NCBI RefSeq assembly: GCF_040239565.1
Contig: NZ_JBEHWS010000004.1
Span: 124,001-188,000, forward strand
Source of the DNA: Fulvimarina sp040239565
GTDB taxonomy: Bacteria; Pseudomonadota; Alphaproteobacteria; Rhizobiales; Rhizobiaceae
Reading direction: 5' to 3'
DNA: 64,000 nt
The stretch's first letter is position 1; each line of letters opens with the position of its first letter. The translations under genes and the position numbers were made by a program. The notes beneath the pieces were generated by a model that was given only the letters and a program-made list of their open reading frames with translations, ran no database searches and was not told where the DNA came from. Shown here one piece after another: positions 26,533-34,750 of this stretch.

Positions 26533-27327
26533 TTACGCTGCGACCTTGCGATCGCTTTCAAAGAACAGCGCCTGGCTGATCAGAGCCTTCACCATGTCCG
26601 GATTGAACGGTTTGGTCACGAGGAAGGTCGGCTCGGGCCGCTCGCCCGTCAGCAGGCGTTCCGGGAACGCCGTGATGAAGATCACCGGTACCGAAACATG
26701 GGACAGGATGTCGTTCACCGCATCGATGCCCGAGCTGCCGTCAGCGAGCTGGATATCCGCGAGAACCATGCCCGGCTGCTGCTGCTCGAAAAGAGCGATC
26801 GCTTCCTTGTGGGTACGCGCAACGCCCGTCACCGAATGACCGAGACCTTCGACCATCTGCTCGATATCCATCGCGATCAACGGTTCGTCCTCGATGATCA
26901 TGATGTCCGTCGAAACCTGACGGCCGATATCGGCGCTTGCTTGGCTGATCAGGTTCGAAAACTCCGTCTCATCCTTCGACAGGATGTCCGCAGCCTCGTC
27001 CGTGGTGAAGCCTTCGACCGCTACAAGCAGGAAAGCCTGACGCGGCAACGGCGAGATCGCCTTCAGATTGCGCGAGGCCTTTTCTTCCCAGCCGCCAGTC
27101 TGTCCATCGTCCTGAATGTTCACATCCAGGGACTGCCAAAGCGACGAAAACAGCTTGTAGAGCGAAATACGGGGCGACTGATCGTCCGGAAAGATCTCCG
27201 GATCGGCAATAAGCGCTTCCAGTACTGCAGCAACATAGGCGTCACCGCTGGACTGCGACCCAGTAAGAGCCCGGGAATAACGCCGCAGATACGGAATGTG
27301 CGGCGCTATGCGGGATGACATCGACAT
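26533..27327 (-). CDS. phyR: PhyR general stress response regulator
   Basis: 264 aa from ATG 27327 (GGGGAG upstream). The N-terminal half (about 1-135) is a sigma-factor-like domain with PRQAFLLVAVEGFTTDEAADIL in the sigma-4-like part. The C-terminal half is a receiver with acidic pocket IIEDEP (about 145-149), phosphoacceptor Asp191 in LADIQLADG, and Lys in VTKPF. When phosphorylated, PhyR binds the anti-sigma factor NepR and releases EcfG. It is divergent from nepR-ecfG, the standard arrangement. Confidence 0.95.
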   Translation of the reverse strand: MSMSSRIAPHIPYLRRYSRALTGSQSSGDAYVAAVLEALIADPEIFPDDQSPRISLYKLFSSLWQSLDVNIQDDGQTGGWEEKASRNLKAISPLPRQAFLLVAVEGFTTDEAADILSKDETEFSNLISQASADIGRQVSTDIMIIEDEPLIAMDIEQMVEGLGHSVTGVARTHKEAIALFEQQQPGMVLADIQLADGSSGIDAVNDILSHVSVPVIFITAFPERLLTGERPEPTFLVTKPFNPDMVKALISQALFFESDRKVAA

Positions 27328-27389
27328 GAATACTCCCCTCGTGTCGATTGGATTTTGATCGATCGACCGCGTCCCGGCGGTACGCCGAC

Positions 27390-27414
27390 AATGCGCCGAT
27401 CTTGCCGAAGTTCC
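27390..27414 (-). promoter_or_regulatory. Candidate EcfG promoter of phyR
   Basis: On the minus strand GGAAC (27414-27410), 16 bases, then CATT (27393-27390), one mismatch from the GGAAC-N16-17-CGTT consensus. It points toward phyR, whose ATG is 62 bases further. Positive autoregulation of phyR by EcfG is known in relatives. Confidence 0.45.
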
Positions 27415-27682
27415 CTCGGAAGGGTTCAAGTCGGTCCGGCATAGTTATGGTGTCTGAAAATCCGTTGTGAAGTGGCGGACGAGACTCGACTTTCGCTATG
27501 TGGGAGAAATGACTGAAGAATGCGTTCGCCCCTTGAGCTATCCTCACGCCCCCATATGTCCCGACGAGAATACGGCTAAGCCTCGGGCCATTCGACTTGC
27601 AGCCCTCGTCGCAACCGCAAATTCGGGTCAGCGCAAGCCTAAGGCAAGAGCCGACCTCGAAGTCAACGACGAGATTGACCAT

Positions 27683-27940
27683 ATGAGAGACATGCCGGGA
27701 CCAGACATGGACACAAGCAAAGCCGAAAAGGACGCGCCGAGTGCCGATCGGGCTGCGGAGAATAAGCAGGATTCCAAAATGAGCTTTGCGCTTCCAAGTG
27801 CGATAGGCGACCGCCTCAAAGCCTACTACAATGACGTCGCTAGCGAACCTGTACCGGATCGCTTTCTGTCACTTCTCGAACAGCTGGATCAGGCCGAAGG
27901 GGAGCAAAAACGTAAATCGGATAAAGAGGAGGTCGAATGA
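27683..27940 (+). CDS. nepR: NepR-type anti-sigma factor
   Basis: 85 aa from ATG 27683; ATGs at 27692 and 27707 are also possible. The conserved NepR core is FALPSAIGDRLKAYYNDVASEPVPDRFLSLLEQLD region (helix 1 and helix 2), with an acidic, Lys/Glu-rich tail. NepR holds EcfG inactive until PhyR~P competes for it. Its stop overlaps the ecfG start (ATGA). A longer in-frame frame begins at 27467 but its extra 72 residues look non-coding. Confidence 0.85.
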   Translation: MRDMPGPDMDTSKAEKDAPSADRAAENKQDSKMSFALPSAIGDRLKAYYNDVASEPVPDRFLSLLEQLDQAEGEQKRKSDKEEVE

Positions 27941-28488
27941 CCGCGGAAACCGATTTTCGTAAAGAGCTGATCGAAGTCATCCCGAATTTGCGTGCCTTTG
28001 CAGCTTCGCTCGCCGGATCGTTTGATCGAGCGGACGACCTCGTTCAGGAAACCCTTGTGAAAGCCTGGGACAAACAGCACACGTTCCAACCGGGCACCAA
28101 TCTTAAGGCGTGGCTTTTCACAATCCTTCGCAACGAGTTCTATACCCAGATGCGCAAGAAGGGCCGCGAAGTTCAGGATGTCGATGGCATCCATGCCATG
28201 CAGCTCGCCGGCCATCCGGAACAGCAGGGTCATCTCGACCTGCAGGACTTTCGCAAAGCACTCGATATGCTACCCGATGACCAACGCGAGGCGCTGGTGC
28301 TGATTGGAGCGTCCGGGTTTTCGTATGAGGAAGCGGCTGAAATCTGTCATTGTGCCGTTGGTACTATAAAGAGCCGTGTTTCGCGCGCCCGAACCCGCAT
28401 CGGCCAGATTTTGGAGATCGAAGGCGACGGCGAGTACGGGCCGGACTCCATCGCTTCGCAAATCATTGGCGTCGCTCCCGCGGCCTGA
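27937..28488 (+). CDS. ecfG: EcfG general stress sigma factor (ECF15)
   Basis: 183 aa; GAGGAGGT immediately precedes the ATG and the start overlaps nepR. Region 2 contains FDRADDLVQETLVKAWDKQHTF and GTNLKAWLFTILRNEFY; region 4 contains LPDDQREALVLIGASGFSYEEAA and GTIKSRVSRARTRI. These are the typical ECF group 15 signatures. It directs RNA polymerase to GGAAC-N16/17-CGTT promoters, candidates for which are seen before phyR, the DUF883 gene and a small lipoprotein gene. Confidence 0.94.
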   Translation: MTAETDFRKELIEVIPNLRAFAASLAGSFDRADDLVQETLVKAWDKQHTFQPGTNLKAWLFTILRNEFYTQMRKKGREVQDVDGIHAMQLAGHPEQQGHLDLQDFRKALDMLPDDQREALVLIGASGFSYEEAAEICHCAVGTIKSRVSRARTRIGQILEIEGDGEYGPDSIASQIIGVAPAA

Positions 28489-28654
28489 TCATAGGCTCAG
28501 CCCCTTATAAGACCCGACGCTTCGGATGACGACGGCAATCACTGTCGCAACGCTCGAAGCGCCGGGTCTTCCAGTGTCGGGGTTTCGCTTTCTCATTGAA
28601 AACCACATCCGAAGAAACATCCGCAGATAAGGCGGATGGCTGGCTCTCGAGGCT

Positions 28655-28679
28655 GGAACATTCTCGCAAGTGCGCTGTT
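28655..28679 (+). promoter_or_regulatory. Candidate EcfG promoter of the DUF883 gene
   Basis: GGAAC (28655-28659), 16 bases, TGTT (28676-28679), 60 bases before the ATG at 28740. One mismatch from the EcfG consensus. Its place just downstream of ecfG and ahead of a run of small stress-type genes supports function. Confidence 0.5.
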
Positions 28680-28739
28680 TGAAACAAAGGACACCGCCGC
28701 GCAGCATCCGTGCGGCATTTAAGACCAGAAAGGCATCCC

Positions 28740-29153
28740 ATGGCATCGGACACCACCTCATCCTCGACCGTCGGCGCTGGCACCGCTTCGGGGTCGGCAT
28801 CTTCGTCCACCACGGCAGGCTCGACGACGCCCGGCTCGTCCTATTCCGGCTCGACCGCGACGCGCGGTGATCGCGAAGAGCTGGAAGCACAGATCCAGAA
28901 GCTCCGCGAAGACGTCTCCGGTGTTGCTGAGTCTTTGAAGAGCATGGCAACGAACCGGTCCAATAGCGCTCGGACCCAGGCAACCGCGATGCGGGACGAA
29001 TACAAAGCGAAGGGCGAGCGGTATCTCCAGCAGGCGCAGGAGGCAGCGGACGATCTTGAAGACCAGATCAGCGACCGCATTCGCGACGAGCCGATCAAGA
29101 GCGTCCTCATCGCTGCGGCTGTCGGCTATCTCTACGCACGCATTTTCCACTAA
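28740..29153 (+). CDS. DUF883 / ElaB-YqjD-like ribosome- or membrane-associated protein
   Basis: 137 aa from ATG 28740 (AAAGG upstream). The N-terminal 45 residues are Ser/Thr/Gly-rich and low complexity. A helical middle (about 50-110) leads to the C-terminal membrane anchor PIKSVLIAAAVGYLYARIFH, the mark of the DUF883 family. In E. coli YqjD binds ribosomes at the inner membrane in stationary phase. Here it is followed by a YqjE-like membrane protein gene, repeating the yqjD-yqjE pairing. Confidence 0.85.
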   Translation: MASDTTSSSTVGAGTASGSASSSTTAGSTTPGSSYSGSTATRGDREELEAQIQKLREDVSGVAESLKSMATNRSNSARTQATAMRDEYKAKGERYLQQAQEAADDLEDQISDRIRDEPIKSVLIAAAVGYLYARIFH

Positions 29154-29159
29154 GCGTCC

Positions 29160-29594
29160 ATGTGGTTCCTCGTAGCGAAGATATTCCAAGGCGAACTCGG
29201 TACTTATATCGCGAGGTATAAGCGGCTCGTGACGCTCTACGCGATCATGAGCGTTTTCATACTGCTGCTGCTCGCATTCCTGCTCACGGCGCTGTTCGTA
29301 TTCGTCGCCGCGCAAATCGGTGCCTTGAACGCAGCTCTGATCGCTTCCGGCCTTTGCCTCGCGATTATCTTGGCCATTTGGTTGATGACGATCAAGGTAC
29401 GGCGGAAACCTGAAAAACGCGTTCAGGATCGGATGAAGCGGGATATCGCATCTGTGGCAGGAACGACCGCACTCGCCAACCTGCCGAAAATCTTCGCCAT
29501 GGCGCGAAAGAGAAAGGCGGCGGCGATCATGACGCCAATCGTCGCCATTGTCGGCTTCAGCGTTTGGCGAATGCTTCAGGGCGACGACGAATAG
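29160..29594 (+). CDS. Phage-holin-like / YqjE-type membrane protein
   Basis: 144 aa with two strong membrane segments (about 25-55 and 56-77), a basic loop KVRRKPEKRVQDRMKRD and a hydrophobic C-terminal helix ending WRMLQGDDE. It resembles the DUF1469/YqjE holin-superfamily III type proteins that accompany YqjD/DUF883 partners. It starts six bases after the preceding stop, so it is co-transcribed. Function unknown; stress-linked envelope role likely. Confidence 0.72.
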   Translation: MWFLVAKIFQGELGTYIARYKRLVTLYAIMSVFILLLLAFLLTALFVFVAAQIGALNAALIASGLCLAIILAIWLMTIKVRRKPEKRVQDRMKRDIASVAGTTALANLPKIFAMARKRKAAAIMTPIVAIVGFSVWRMLQGDDE

Positions 29595-29617
29595 GTCTTT
29601 GCCAGTTACCAAATGCA

Positions 29618-29643
29618 GGGCGCGTTGCGAACGCGCCCTTTTT
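29618..29643 (+). terminator. Rho-independent terminator
   Basis: Perfect stem GGGCGCGTT (29618-29626) / AACGCGCCC (29630-29638) with a 3-base loop, followed by TTTTT. It ends the DUF883/YqjE-like transcript. Confidence 0.9.
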
Positions 29644-29665
29644 CATTCCAGAGCGGAGATAAATC

Positions 29666-30118
29666 ATGAGTTCCGTTGAGATCGGCTATCAAACTTGGGT
29701 CCTCGTCGCCGATGGAGAGAAGGCTCTTTTCCTGAAGAATCTCGGCGATGCGGAGCTACCAAACTTCGAAATCCAGCGCGTCGAAGAACAGGACAACCCG
29801 TCGGACGGCGAGCAAAGCGCGAACAAGCGCGGCCGGGCCAGCGATGGCGGTGCCTCGAACCCCCATAGTTCCGCCTTCGACGACACCGACTGGCACGAGC
29901 TAGCCAAGGAGCGCTTCGCTTCGGACCTCGCCGATATTCTCTACAAGATGGCGATCAAGCACCGGTTCGAACGGATCGCGCTCGTCGCTTCCCCATCGAC
30001 CCTCGGGGAGCTGAGAGAGCACCTGCACAAGGAGGTCGAGGACCGCGTCATCGGCGAAATCCCGAAGGATCTCACCAATCATCCGCTTGGAAAAATAGAG
30101 GACATCCTCACGCACTGA
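29666..30118 (+). CDS. Host-attachment-family protein
   Basis: 150 aa. The opening TWVLVADGEKALFLKNLGD (a WVLVADGxxA motif) and the later LADILYKMAIKHRFERIALVASPSTLGELREHL match the host attachment protein family, named for an Agrobacterium attachment gene. No signal peptide. GGAG lies 8 bases before the ATG. Structure resembles ribosome-associated eRF1-like domains; the real function in free-living bacteria is unknown. In rhizobia such genes are often stress induced. Confidence 0.82.
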   Translation: MSSVEIGYQTWVLVADGEKALFLKNLGDAELPNFEIQRVEEQDNPSDGEQSANKRGRASDGGASNPHSSAFDDTDWHELAKERFASDLADILYKMAIKHRFERIALVASPSTLGELREHLHKEVEDRVIGEIPKDLTNHPLGKIEDILTH

Positions 30119-30163
30119 TCGGCATCAGGCGATCGACTCCGCAAACAGGGCAACACGAAAGCC

Positions 30164-30406
30164 ATGTCTCAGCATGATCCGGAAGGCGCTCGCCCGGGGA
30201 CTTCCGGAACACCTGTTCTCATCGTTCTGATCGTTGCGCTATCGATGGCTGCCTTGTTCGCGATTTTTAACGGCGGTTTCCGATCGTCACATCCGAATGT
30301 GGCGCCCGGCCTAGCAGCTCAGAATACGACGCCCGCCGAGAGCGAACCGGCAGGCGCCCGAGAGGTCATGACCCTGGACGACAGGACCCAGACCGGAACC
30401 GAGTGA
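30164..30406 (+). CDS. Small single-pass membrane protein
   Basis: 80 aa with one hydrophobic segment (about 17-36, PVLIVLIVALSMAALFAIF) and a Pro/Ala/Thr-rich tail. Starts at ATG 30164 after GAAAG. No family recognised. It belongs to the run of small genes behind ecfG and keeps the codon use of its neighbours. Confidence 0.6.
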   Translation: MSQHDPEGARPGTSGTPVLIVLIVALSMAALFAIFNGGFRSSHPNVAPGLAAQNTTPAESEPAGAREVMTLDDRTQTGTE

Positions 30407-30499
30407 TCGTGCGGCAAACCGTATCCGATAAGGGCGTTCATGAACTTCCCCCTTCCGAAACGCGTTTCCGTACCAGCTTCCACCGAAAGGACCCAACCC

Positions 30500-30898
30500 A
30501 TGTCAGATCAACCGACCCGCACCGAAGCCGATATCGTCCCTGTCGATCAGGCCGTCGGCGGCGACGCCGATAACCCAGGCATCACACAGCCGGTCACTCA
30601 AGACGAGATCGACGACATCCTGAACAATCAGACGATGCCGATCGAAGAGCGCCAGATGCGGCTTGAAGAACTGCGCTCCCGCATAGGCACTCGTGAAAAC
30701 GCCGATCGCGGCGACGACATGTCGGCCATCGAAATGCAGCTTAGCGAAGCGCTAGGCCTGCTTGCCGACGGCGGACACACCTATTCCACCGCGGAGGGTG
30801 TGGGAATGGATCCGGCCGGACGCGCCGATGCGCGTTCGCCAGACGACGAACGCAGCCTTGGCCGCCCGGATGCAGTTGGCACGCGCGAGCCAGAATAA
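30500..30898 (+). CDS. Small acidic protein of unknown function
   Basis: 132 aa from ATG 30500 (AAAGGA upstream); an in-frame ATG at 30440 has no ribosome-binding site. The chain is acidic, with a helical core TQDEIDDILNNQTMPIEERQ and LSEALGLLADGGHTYST, then a disordered tail rich in Arg, Asp and Pro. Similar hypothetical proteins occur in stress loci of rhizobia, but no function is known to me. Confidence 0.65.
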   Translation: MSDQPTRTEADIVPVDQAVGGDADNPGITQPVTQDEIDDILNNQTMPIEERQMRLEELRSRIGTRENADRGDDMSAIEMQLSEALGLLADGGHTYSTAEGVGMDPAGRADARSPDDERSLGRPDAVGTREPE

Positions 30899-30934
30899 TC
30901 GGATCGCCACAGCGGAAAAACGGGAGTTCGATAC

Positions 30935-31207
30935 ATGGCGCGGAAAGAGAACGAAAACAATCCTTCGCTCAAAGCGCCGGATGTTTACGAAGAACTTCGC
31001 GATCAGGGCTATTCAAAGGGCAAGGCAGCGGCGATCTCGAATGCGCAGGCCAATCCCGACATGAGCCCCGGCAAAAAGGGCGGCAAGTCGCCGCCCTACG
31101 AGGAATGGACCAAGGAAGAGCTTTACAGCCGCGCTCAGGAACTCGATATCGAAGGCCGCTCCGACATGATCGAGGATGAGTTGATCGAGGTATTGCGCAA
31201 CGGCTGA
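30935..31207 (+). CDS. Small protein with Rho-N/HeH-like C-terminal motif
   Basis: 90 aa. The N-terminal half (PDVYEELRDQGYSKGKAAAI followed by SNAQAN) is a short motif found in many stress-type small proteins; the C-terminal half WTKEELYSRAQELDIEGRSD is a Rho-N/SAP-like helix-extended-loop-helix fold that can bind nucleic acid. GGGAG precedes the ATG. Last gene of the plus-strand run behind ecfG. Function unknown. Confidence 0.7.
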   Translation: MARKENENNPSLKAPDVYEELRDQGYSKGKAAAISNAQANPDMSPGKKGGKSPPYEEWTKEELYSRAQELDIEGRSDMIEDELIEVLRNG

Positions 31208-31235
31208 TTATCCGCGCTGAACGGCCACGTCCCGG

Positions 31236-32420
31236 TCATTCCATCGTGCCGAGTTCTGCGAAGACCCTATCGGACCATTCCTCGCCCTCAATCACGTTGA
31301 GAAGTGCCTGGTTCACAGGCTCACGCAGGGTCGATCCTTGCGGCAGAGTGATCCCATAGTCCTGTCTTCCATAGGCGCTGGGCAGCACTTCCAGATCGGA
31401 CGCAAAATCGTTCTTGATGCGATACTGAAGCAGCGGCTTGTCGTAAACGAAGGCGTCTATTCGGCCTCGCGCCAAGGCAGCAAGACCTGACTCGACGGAC
31501 TCATAACCGGTAAATGGAACACGCGATTCGCCCAGCCACTCGTCGCTGGACGAGCCGCCGATCGAACCGACCGACACGCCTGCAAGATCGTCAGGACCTT
31601 CCACCGTCGTCGCCAGCCGATTGGTCGTCAGCGCCGATGCGATCATGCCGGTAAAGGTCGAGATGATCAGGATCGCCCCGAACATCCAGACGAGCGCGAT
31701 GATGCGCCCGGCGATCGTCTTCGGTGCCTTGTCGCCATAGCCGACCGTCGTCATAGTGACTGCCGAGAACCAGAAGCCCGATCCGATACCCTTGATCGGA
31801 TTTCCGCCAAACTCCTCCGGGTTGGCCCGACGCTCGGCAAGCCAGAAGAGGACGCCGATTCCGGCAAGAAGCCCCGCGAGAGCGAGGACCGCCTGGATGA
31901 AACCCCAGGTGAAGATCGCGGCGAGGCTCGAAATCCACGAGCCGCCTCCACGTTCGACGGCAATGCCGAAGCCTGTCGAATAGAACGGATGGGAGAAGTC
32001 GACGACTTGCTCACGGCTCGGCGTAATGGTCATGGCGGCGACCGATGCCGCGTATCGCCCATCCGCGACGCCTTCGATCATCGAGGTTAGGTCGGTTTCC
32101 TCAAGTCGATATTCGATGTCGAGATCGGCAGCGATCCGCTCCCACAGCCAGATTGAGAGACCGGTCCATTCACCGTTTTCGCTTTTCATCGCGAAAGGCG
32201 GCGCTTCGCGCGTCGCGACGATAAAGGGTTGTGGGATGTCGCTGACTGCACCGCCACCTTGGGCGCTGTTTTCCGATGGGTTGGCTGGCACGACGCGCTC
32301 GGACGTGGCGGCATCCTGGGCAAGAGCGAAGCCGGTCGAAAAGCCGAGGCCGATCGTCAGCAAAAGGGACCGGAGCAGTGATCCCAGAGGCCGGCAAAGC
32401 GGAGAAGTCTGGTTGATCAT
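31236..32420 (-). CDS. GluR0-like ligand-gated potassium channel (periplasmic binding lobe split by a pore)
   Basis: 394 aa from ATG 32420. After a signal peptide (about 1-35) the first half of a family 3 solute-binding domain (about 65-160) contains ITPSREQVVDFSHPFYSTGF, where Arg136 matches the ligand-carboxylate-binding Arg of ionotropic glutamate receptors. A membrane span (about 165-195), a pore loop with the K+ filter TVGYGD (225-230) and a second span (about 238-262) follow, then the second binding lobe, including a FVYDKP segment. This is the S1-M1-P-M2-S2 plan of bacterial GluR0. The ligand is probably an amino acid. Confidence 0.85.
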   Translation of the reverse strand: MINQTSPLCRPLGSLLRSLLLTIGLGFSTGFALAQDAATSERVVPANPSENSAQGGGAVSDIPQPFIVATREAPPFAMKSENGEWTGLSIWLWERIAADLDIEYRLEETDLTSMIEGVADGRYAASVAAMTITPSREQVVDFSHPFYSTGFGIAVERGGGSWISSLAAIFTWGFIQAVLALAGLLAGIGVLFWLAERRANPEEFGGNPIKGIGSGFWFSAVTMTTVGYGDKAPKTIAGRIIALVWMFGAILIISTFTGMIASALTTNRLATTVEGPDDLAGVSVGSIGGSSSDEWLGESRVPFTGYESVESGLAALARGRIDAFVYDKPLLQYRIKNDFASDLEVLPSAYGRQDYGITLPQGSTLREPVNQALLNVIEGEEWSDRVFAELGTME

Positions 32421-32528
32421 GGTTTGAGCGTAGCACAAAGAGAACCGGTCGCAACGCTATCCCCACTGGGCCGGGGTGCGGCATTTCCAATCACGGCTTC
32501 GCGGTCACTAAGGCCGTCGCATCCTGCG

Positions 32529-34073
32529 TCAGTCGCCCACCAACTCTCCCAATACGCGAGGAAGCTGCCCTGCCAGGTCTTCGGCGATCAGCCCTGCTCC
32601 GAAGAGCTCCGCTGACCGGCCGTGCATCCAGACGGCGGCCGCTGCAGCTTCGAAAGCGGGCATGGCTTGCGCAAGTAGCGCAACGATGATGCCGGTGAGA
32701 ACGTCGCCGGTTCCCGCTGTCGCGAGCCAAGGAGTACCGTTTGCATTGATCGCCGCGCGGCCATCCGGCGAGGCGATGACCGTATCGCGGCCTTTGAAAA
32801 CGATGACAGCTCCAGAACGATCCGCAGCCTTCCGAGCGCGATCCAGCTTCGAGAGCGAGCCATCGGCCGCGAGATCGGGAAAGAGCCGCGAGAATTCGCC
32901 GGCATGAGGTGTCAGAACCGGATTTGAGTCACTCTCTCGAACGGCTTTGCGCGCCTGATCGAAAAGCGTATCCGGTTCGTCCGCGAAAGACGTGATTCCA
33001 TCTGCGTCGAGAACGAGCGACCGGTTCGCATCGAGGACAATGCGTACACAGTCGCGGGCAAGCGCCCCTACCCCGAACCCTGGTCCTAAAACGAATGCGT
33101 TGAACCGTTTGTCGACGAGCAGCTCGGCAAGGTCGTCCGCTCCCTCGCAGCGCTTCAACATCACGGCGGTCAAATGCGCAGCGTTAACCAGGATCGCCCC
33201 AGCCGGCGAGAAGACCGTCACAAGTCCAGCTCCCGCCCTGAGCGCTGCGTTGGCGGAAAGGCGCGCAGCACCGGTCTTCGAGGCAGAACCCGAAAAGATG
33301 ACCGCATGCCCACGGTCGTACTTATGGCCGGTGTCGGCTGGAAGGTTCAGGCTCTCCCGCCAAAGACCGGGCGCGTTGAGAAACGCTTTCGGCCGAATGG
33401 TGTCCAGAGCGGAAAGGTCGATCCCGATCTGGCGAATATCGACCGAGCCGCATTGCGAGCGGCCGGGATCGAGGTAATGCCCTGGCTTGGCTCGAAAGAA
33501 CGATACTGTCCGATCAGCTCGAAAAGCGGTTCCGAGGATCGCGCCACTCTCGCCGGAAACGCCCGAGGGCAGATCGATTGCAAGCAGCTTCGCTTGCGAT
33601 GCGTTTGTCCGCTCGACGAGCTCCGCGATCTTTCCTTCAAGCGGGCGCGAGAGCCCGGCCCCGAACACCCCGTCGATAACGAGTTCGCAGCCGTCAGGAT
33701 CGAACCCATCGAGAGGCCCCACTTCACCGCGAAAGAAGTCAGCGGCGAGCCTTGCATCTCCCGAAAGTCGATCTCGATCCGTGAGCGAATAGACTATGAC
33801 AGGAAAATCGCCTCGCCTCAGAAATTCTGCGGCCACGAAGGCATCGCCGCCATTGTTGCCAGGACCGGCAAGACAGGCGATCCTGCCCGCTCCTACCGTG
33901 CCGGGTTCACCAATCAGTGCGAGCGCCGCATCGGCAACCTGAGCACCGGCCGCTTTCATCAGCTCGAAACCGGCAATCCCGCCATCGATCGTCATGCGGT
34001 CTGCCCACCCCATCTCGTCAGGAGTCAGCAATGCCAACTCTGACGCGTTTTGGTGGCTGTTTTGCTCATTCAT
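32529..34073 (-). CDS. nnr: Bifunctional NAD(P)H-hydrate epimerase / ADP-dependent dehydratase
   Basis: 514 aa. The N-terminal YjeF_N domain (about 1-220) shows CLAGPGNNGGDAFVAAEFL and the epimerase segment VIDGVFGAGLSRPLEG. The C-terminal carbohydrate-kinase-like domain (about 230-510) shows LTPHAGEFSRLFP, VIVFKGRDTVIA and the anion hole WLATAGTGDVLTGII. Together they repair hydrated NADH and NADPH. It is divergent from glnB; nnr next to glnB-glnA is a conserved arrangement in rhizobia. Confidence 0.93.
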   Translation of the reverse strand: MNEQNSHQNASELALLTPDEMGWADRMTIDGGIAGFELMKAAGAQVADAALALIGEPGTVGAGRIACLAGPGNNGGDAFVAAEFLRRGDFPVIVYSLTDRDRLSGDARLAADFFRGEVGPLDGFDPDGCELVIDGVFGAGLSRPLEGKIAELVERTNASQAKLLAIDLPSGVSGESGAILGTAFRADRTVSFFRAKPGHYLDPGRSQCGSVDIRQIGIDLSALDTIRPKAFLNAPGLWRESLNLPADTGHKYDRGHAVIFSGSASKTGAARLSANAALRAGAGLVTVFSPAGAILVNAAHLTAVMLKRCEGADDLAELLVDKRFNAFVLGPGFGVGALARDCVRIVLDANRSLVLDADGITSFADEPDTLFDQARKAVRESDSNPVLTPHAGEFSRLFPDLAADGSLSKLDRARKAADRSGAVIVFKGRDTVIASPDGRAAINANGTPWLATAGTGDVLTGIIVALLAQAMPAFEAAAAAVWMHGRSAELFGAGLIAEDLAGQLPRVLGELVGD

Positions 34074-34347
34074 TGGTCAAAATGCCTAATCCGAGGTCAG
34101 AAAGAACCGGGCCCAACGGCGCGGAATCGGGCCAGAATGATCGAAGCGTGGTCGTCATGGTTTGCCAAGCCCTGAGTCGGGACCCATAACGGCGTGAGAA
34201 TTGAAAAAACGAAGCTGGCACTCCGCGCTTTGAAAACTATTTGCACGCCGGCAGGTTTCCATGGTCCGTCATGGCACGCAGCCTGCATCGCAGCGGATCG
34301 TCGGGCCCAACGCCCGCGTCGGGGACCAGAGATATAGGGGATGTTCG

Positions 34348-34686
34348 ATGAAGAAGGTCGAGGCAATCATCAAGCCGTTCAAGCTCGATGAGGTCAAGGA
34401 AGCCCTCCAGGAGGTCGGCCTCCAGGGCATCACCGTGACCGAAGCCAAAGGTTTCGGCCGGCAGAAGGGGCATACCGAACTCTATCGCGGAGCCGAATAC
34501 GTCGTCGACTTCCTGCCGAAGGTAAAGGTCGAACTCGTCCTCGGCGACGACGTCGTCTCCACAGCCGTAGAGGCGATCCGCAAGGCCGCACAGACCGGGC
34601 GGATCGGCGACGGCAAGATCTTCGTGTCGAATATCGAAGAAGCCATTCGCATCCGGACCGGTGAAGCCGGTACGGACGCAATCTGA
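34348..34686 (+). CDS. glnB: Nitrogen regulatory protein PII
   Basis: 112 aa, the canonical PII length; ATG 34348 with AGGGG 7 bases upstream. T-loop ELYRGAEYVVDFLPK carries Tyr51, the uridylylation site, and GRIGDGKIFV is the B-loop ATP-binding motif. PII senses 2-oxoglutarate and ATP/ADP and controls GlnE, NtrB and other targets. The location directly upstream of glnA (64 bp) says GlnB rather than GlnK, which is usually next to amtB. Confidence 0.93.
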   Translation: MKKVEAIIKPFKLDEVKEALQEVGLQGITVTEAKGFGRQKGHTELYRGAEYVVDFLPKVKVELVLGDDVVSTAVEAIRKAAQTGRIGDGKIFVSNIEEAIRIRTGEAGTDAI

Positions 34687-34750
34687 CCCGAAGCCCCAAC
34701 CCCGGCTTCGATCCAACCAAAAAACTGCTTTTCAACTGGGAAGGACCGTC

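Noticed and set aside
27490..27560. A GGAGA...CGTT pair as EcfG promoter for nepR-ecfG
   Set aside because: The -35 part has two mismatches and the spacer is 15 bases, outside the 16-17 range.
34216..34250. TGGCAC and nearby TTTG as a sigma-54 promoter of glnB
   Set aside because: The required GG-N10-GC spacing is not met; the TTTG lies about two bases too far from TGGCAC.
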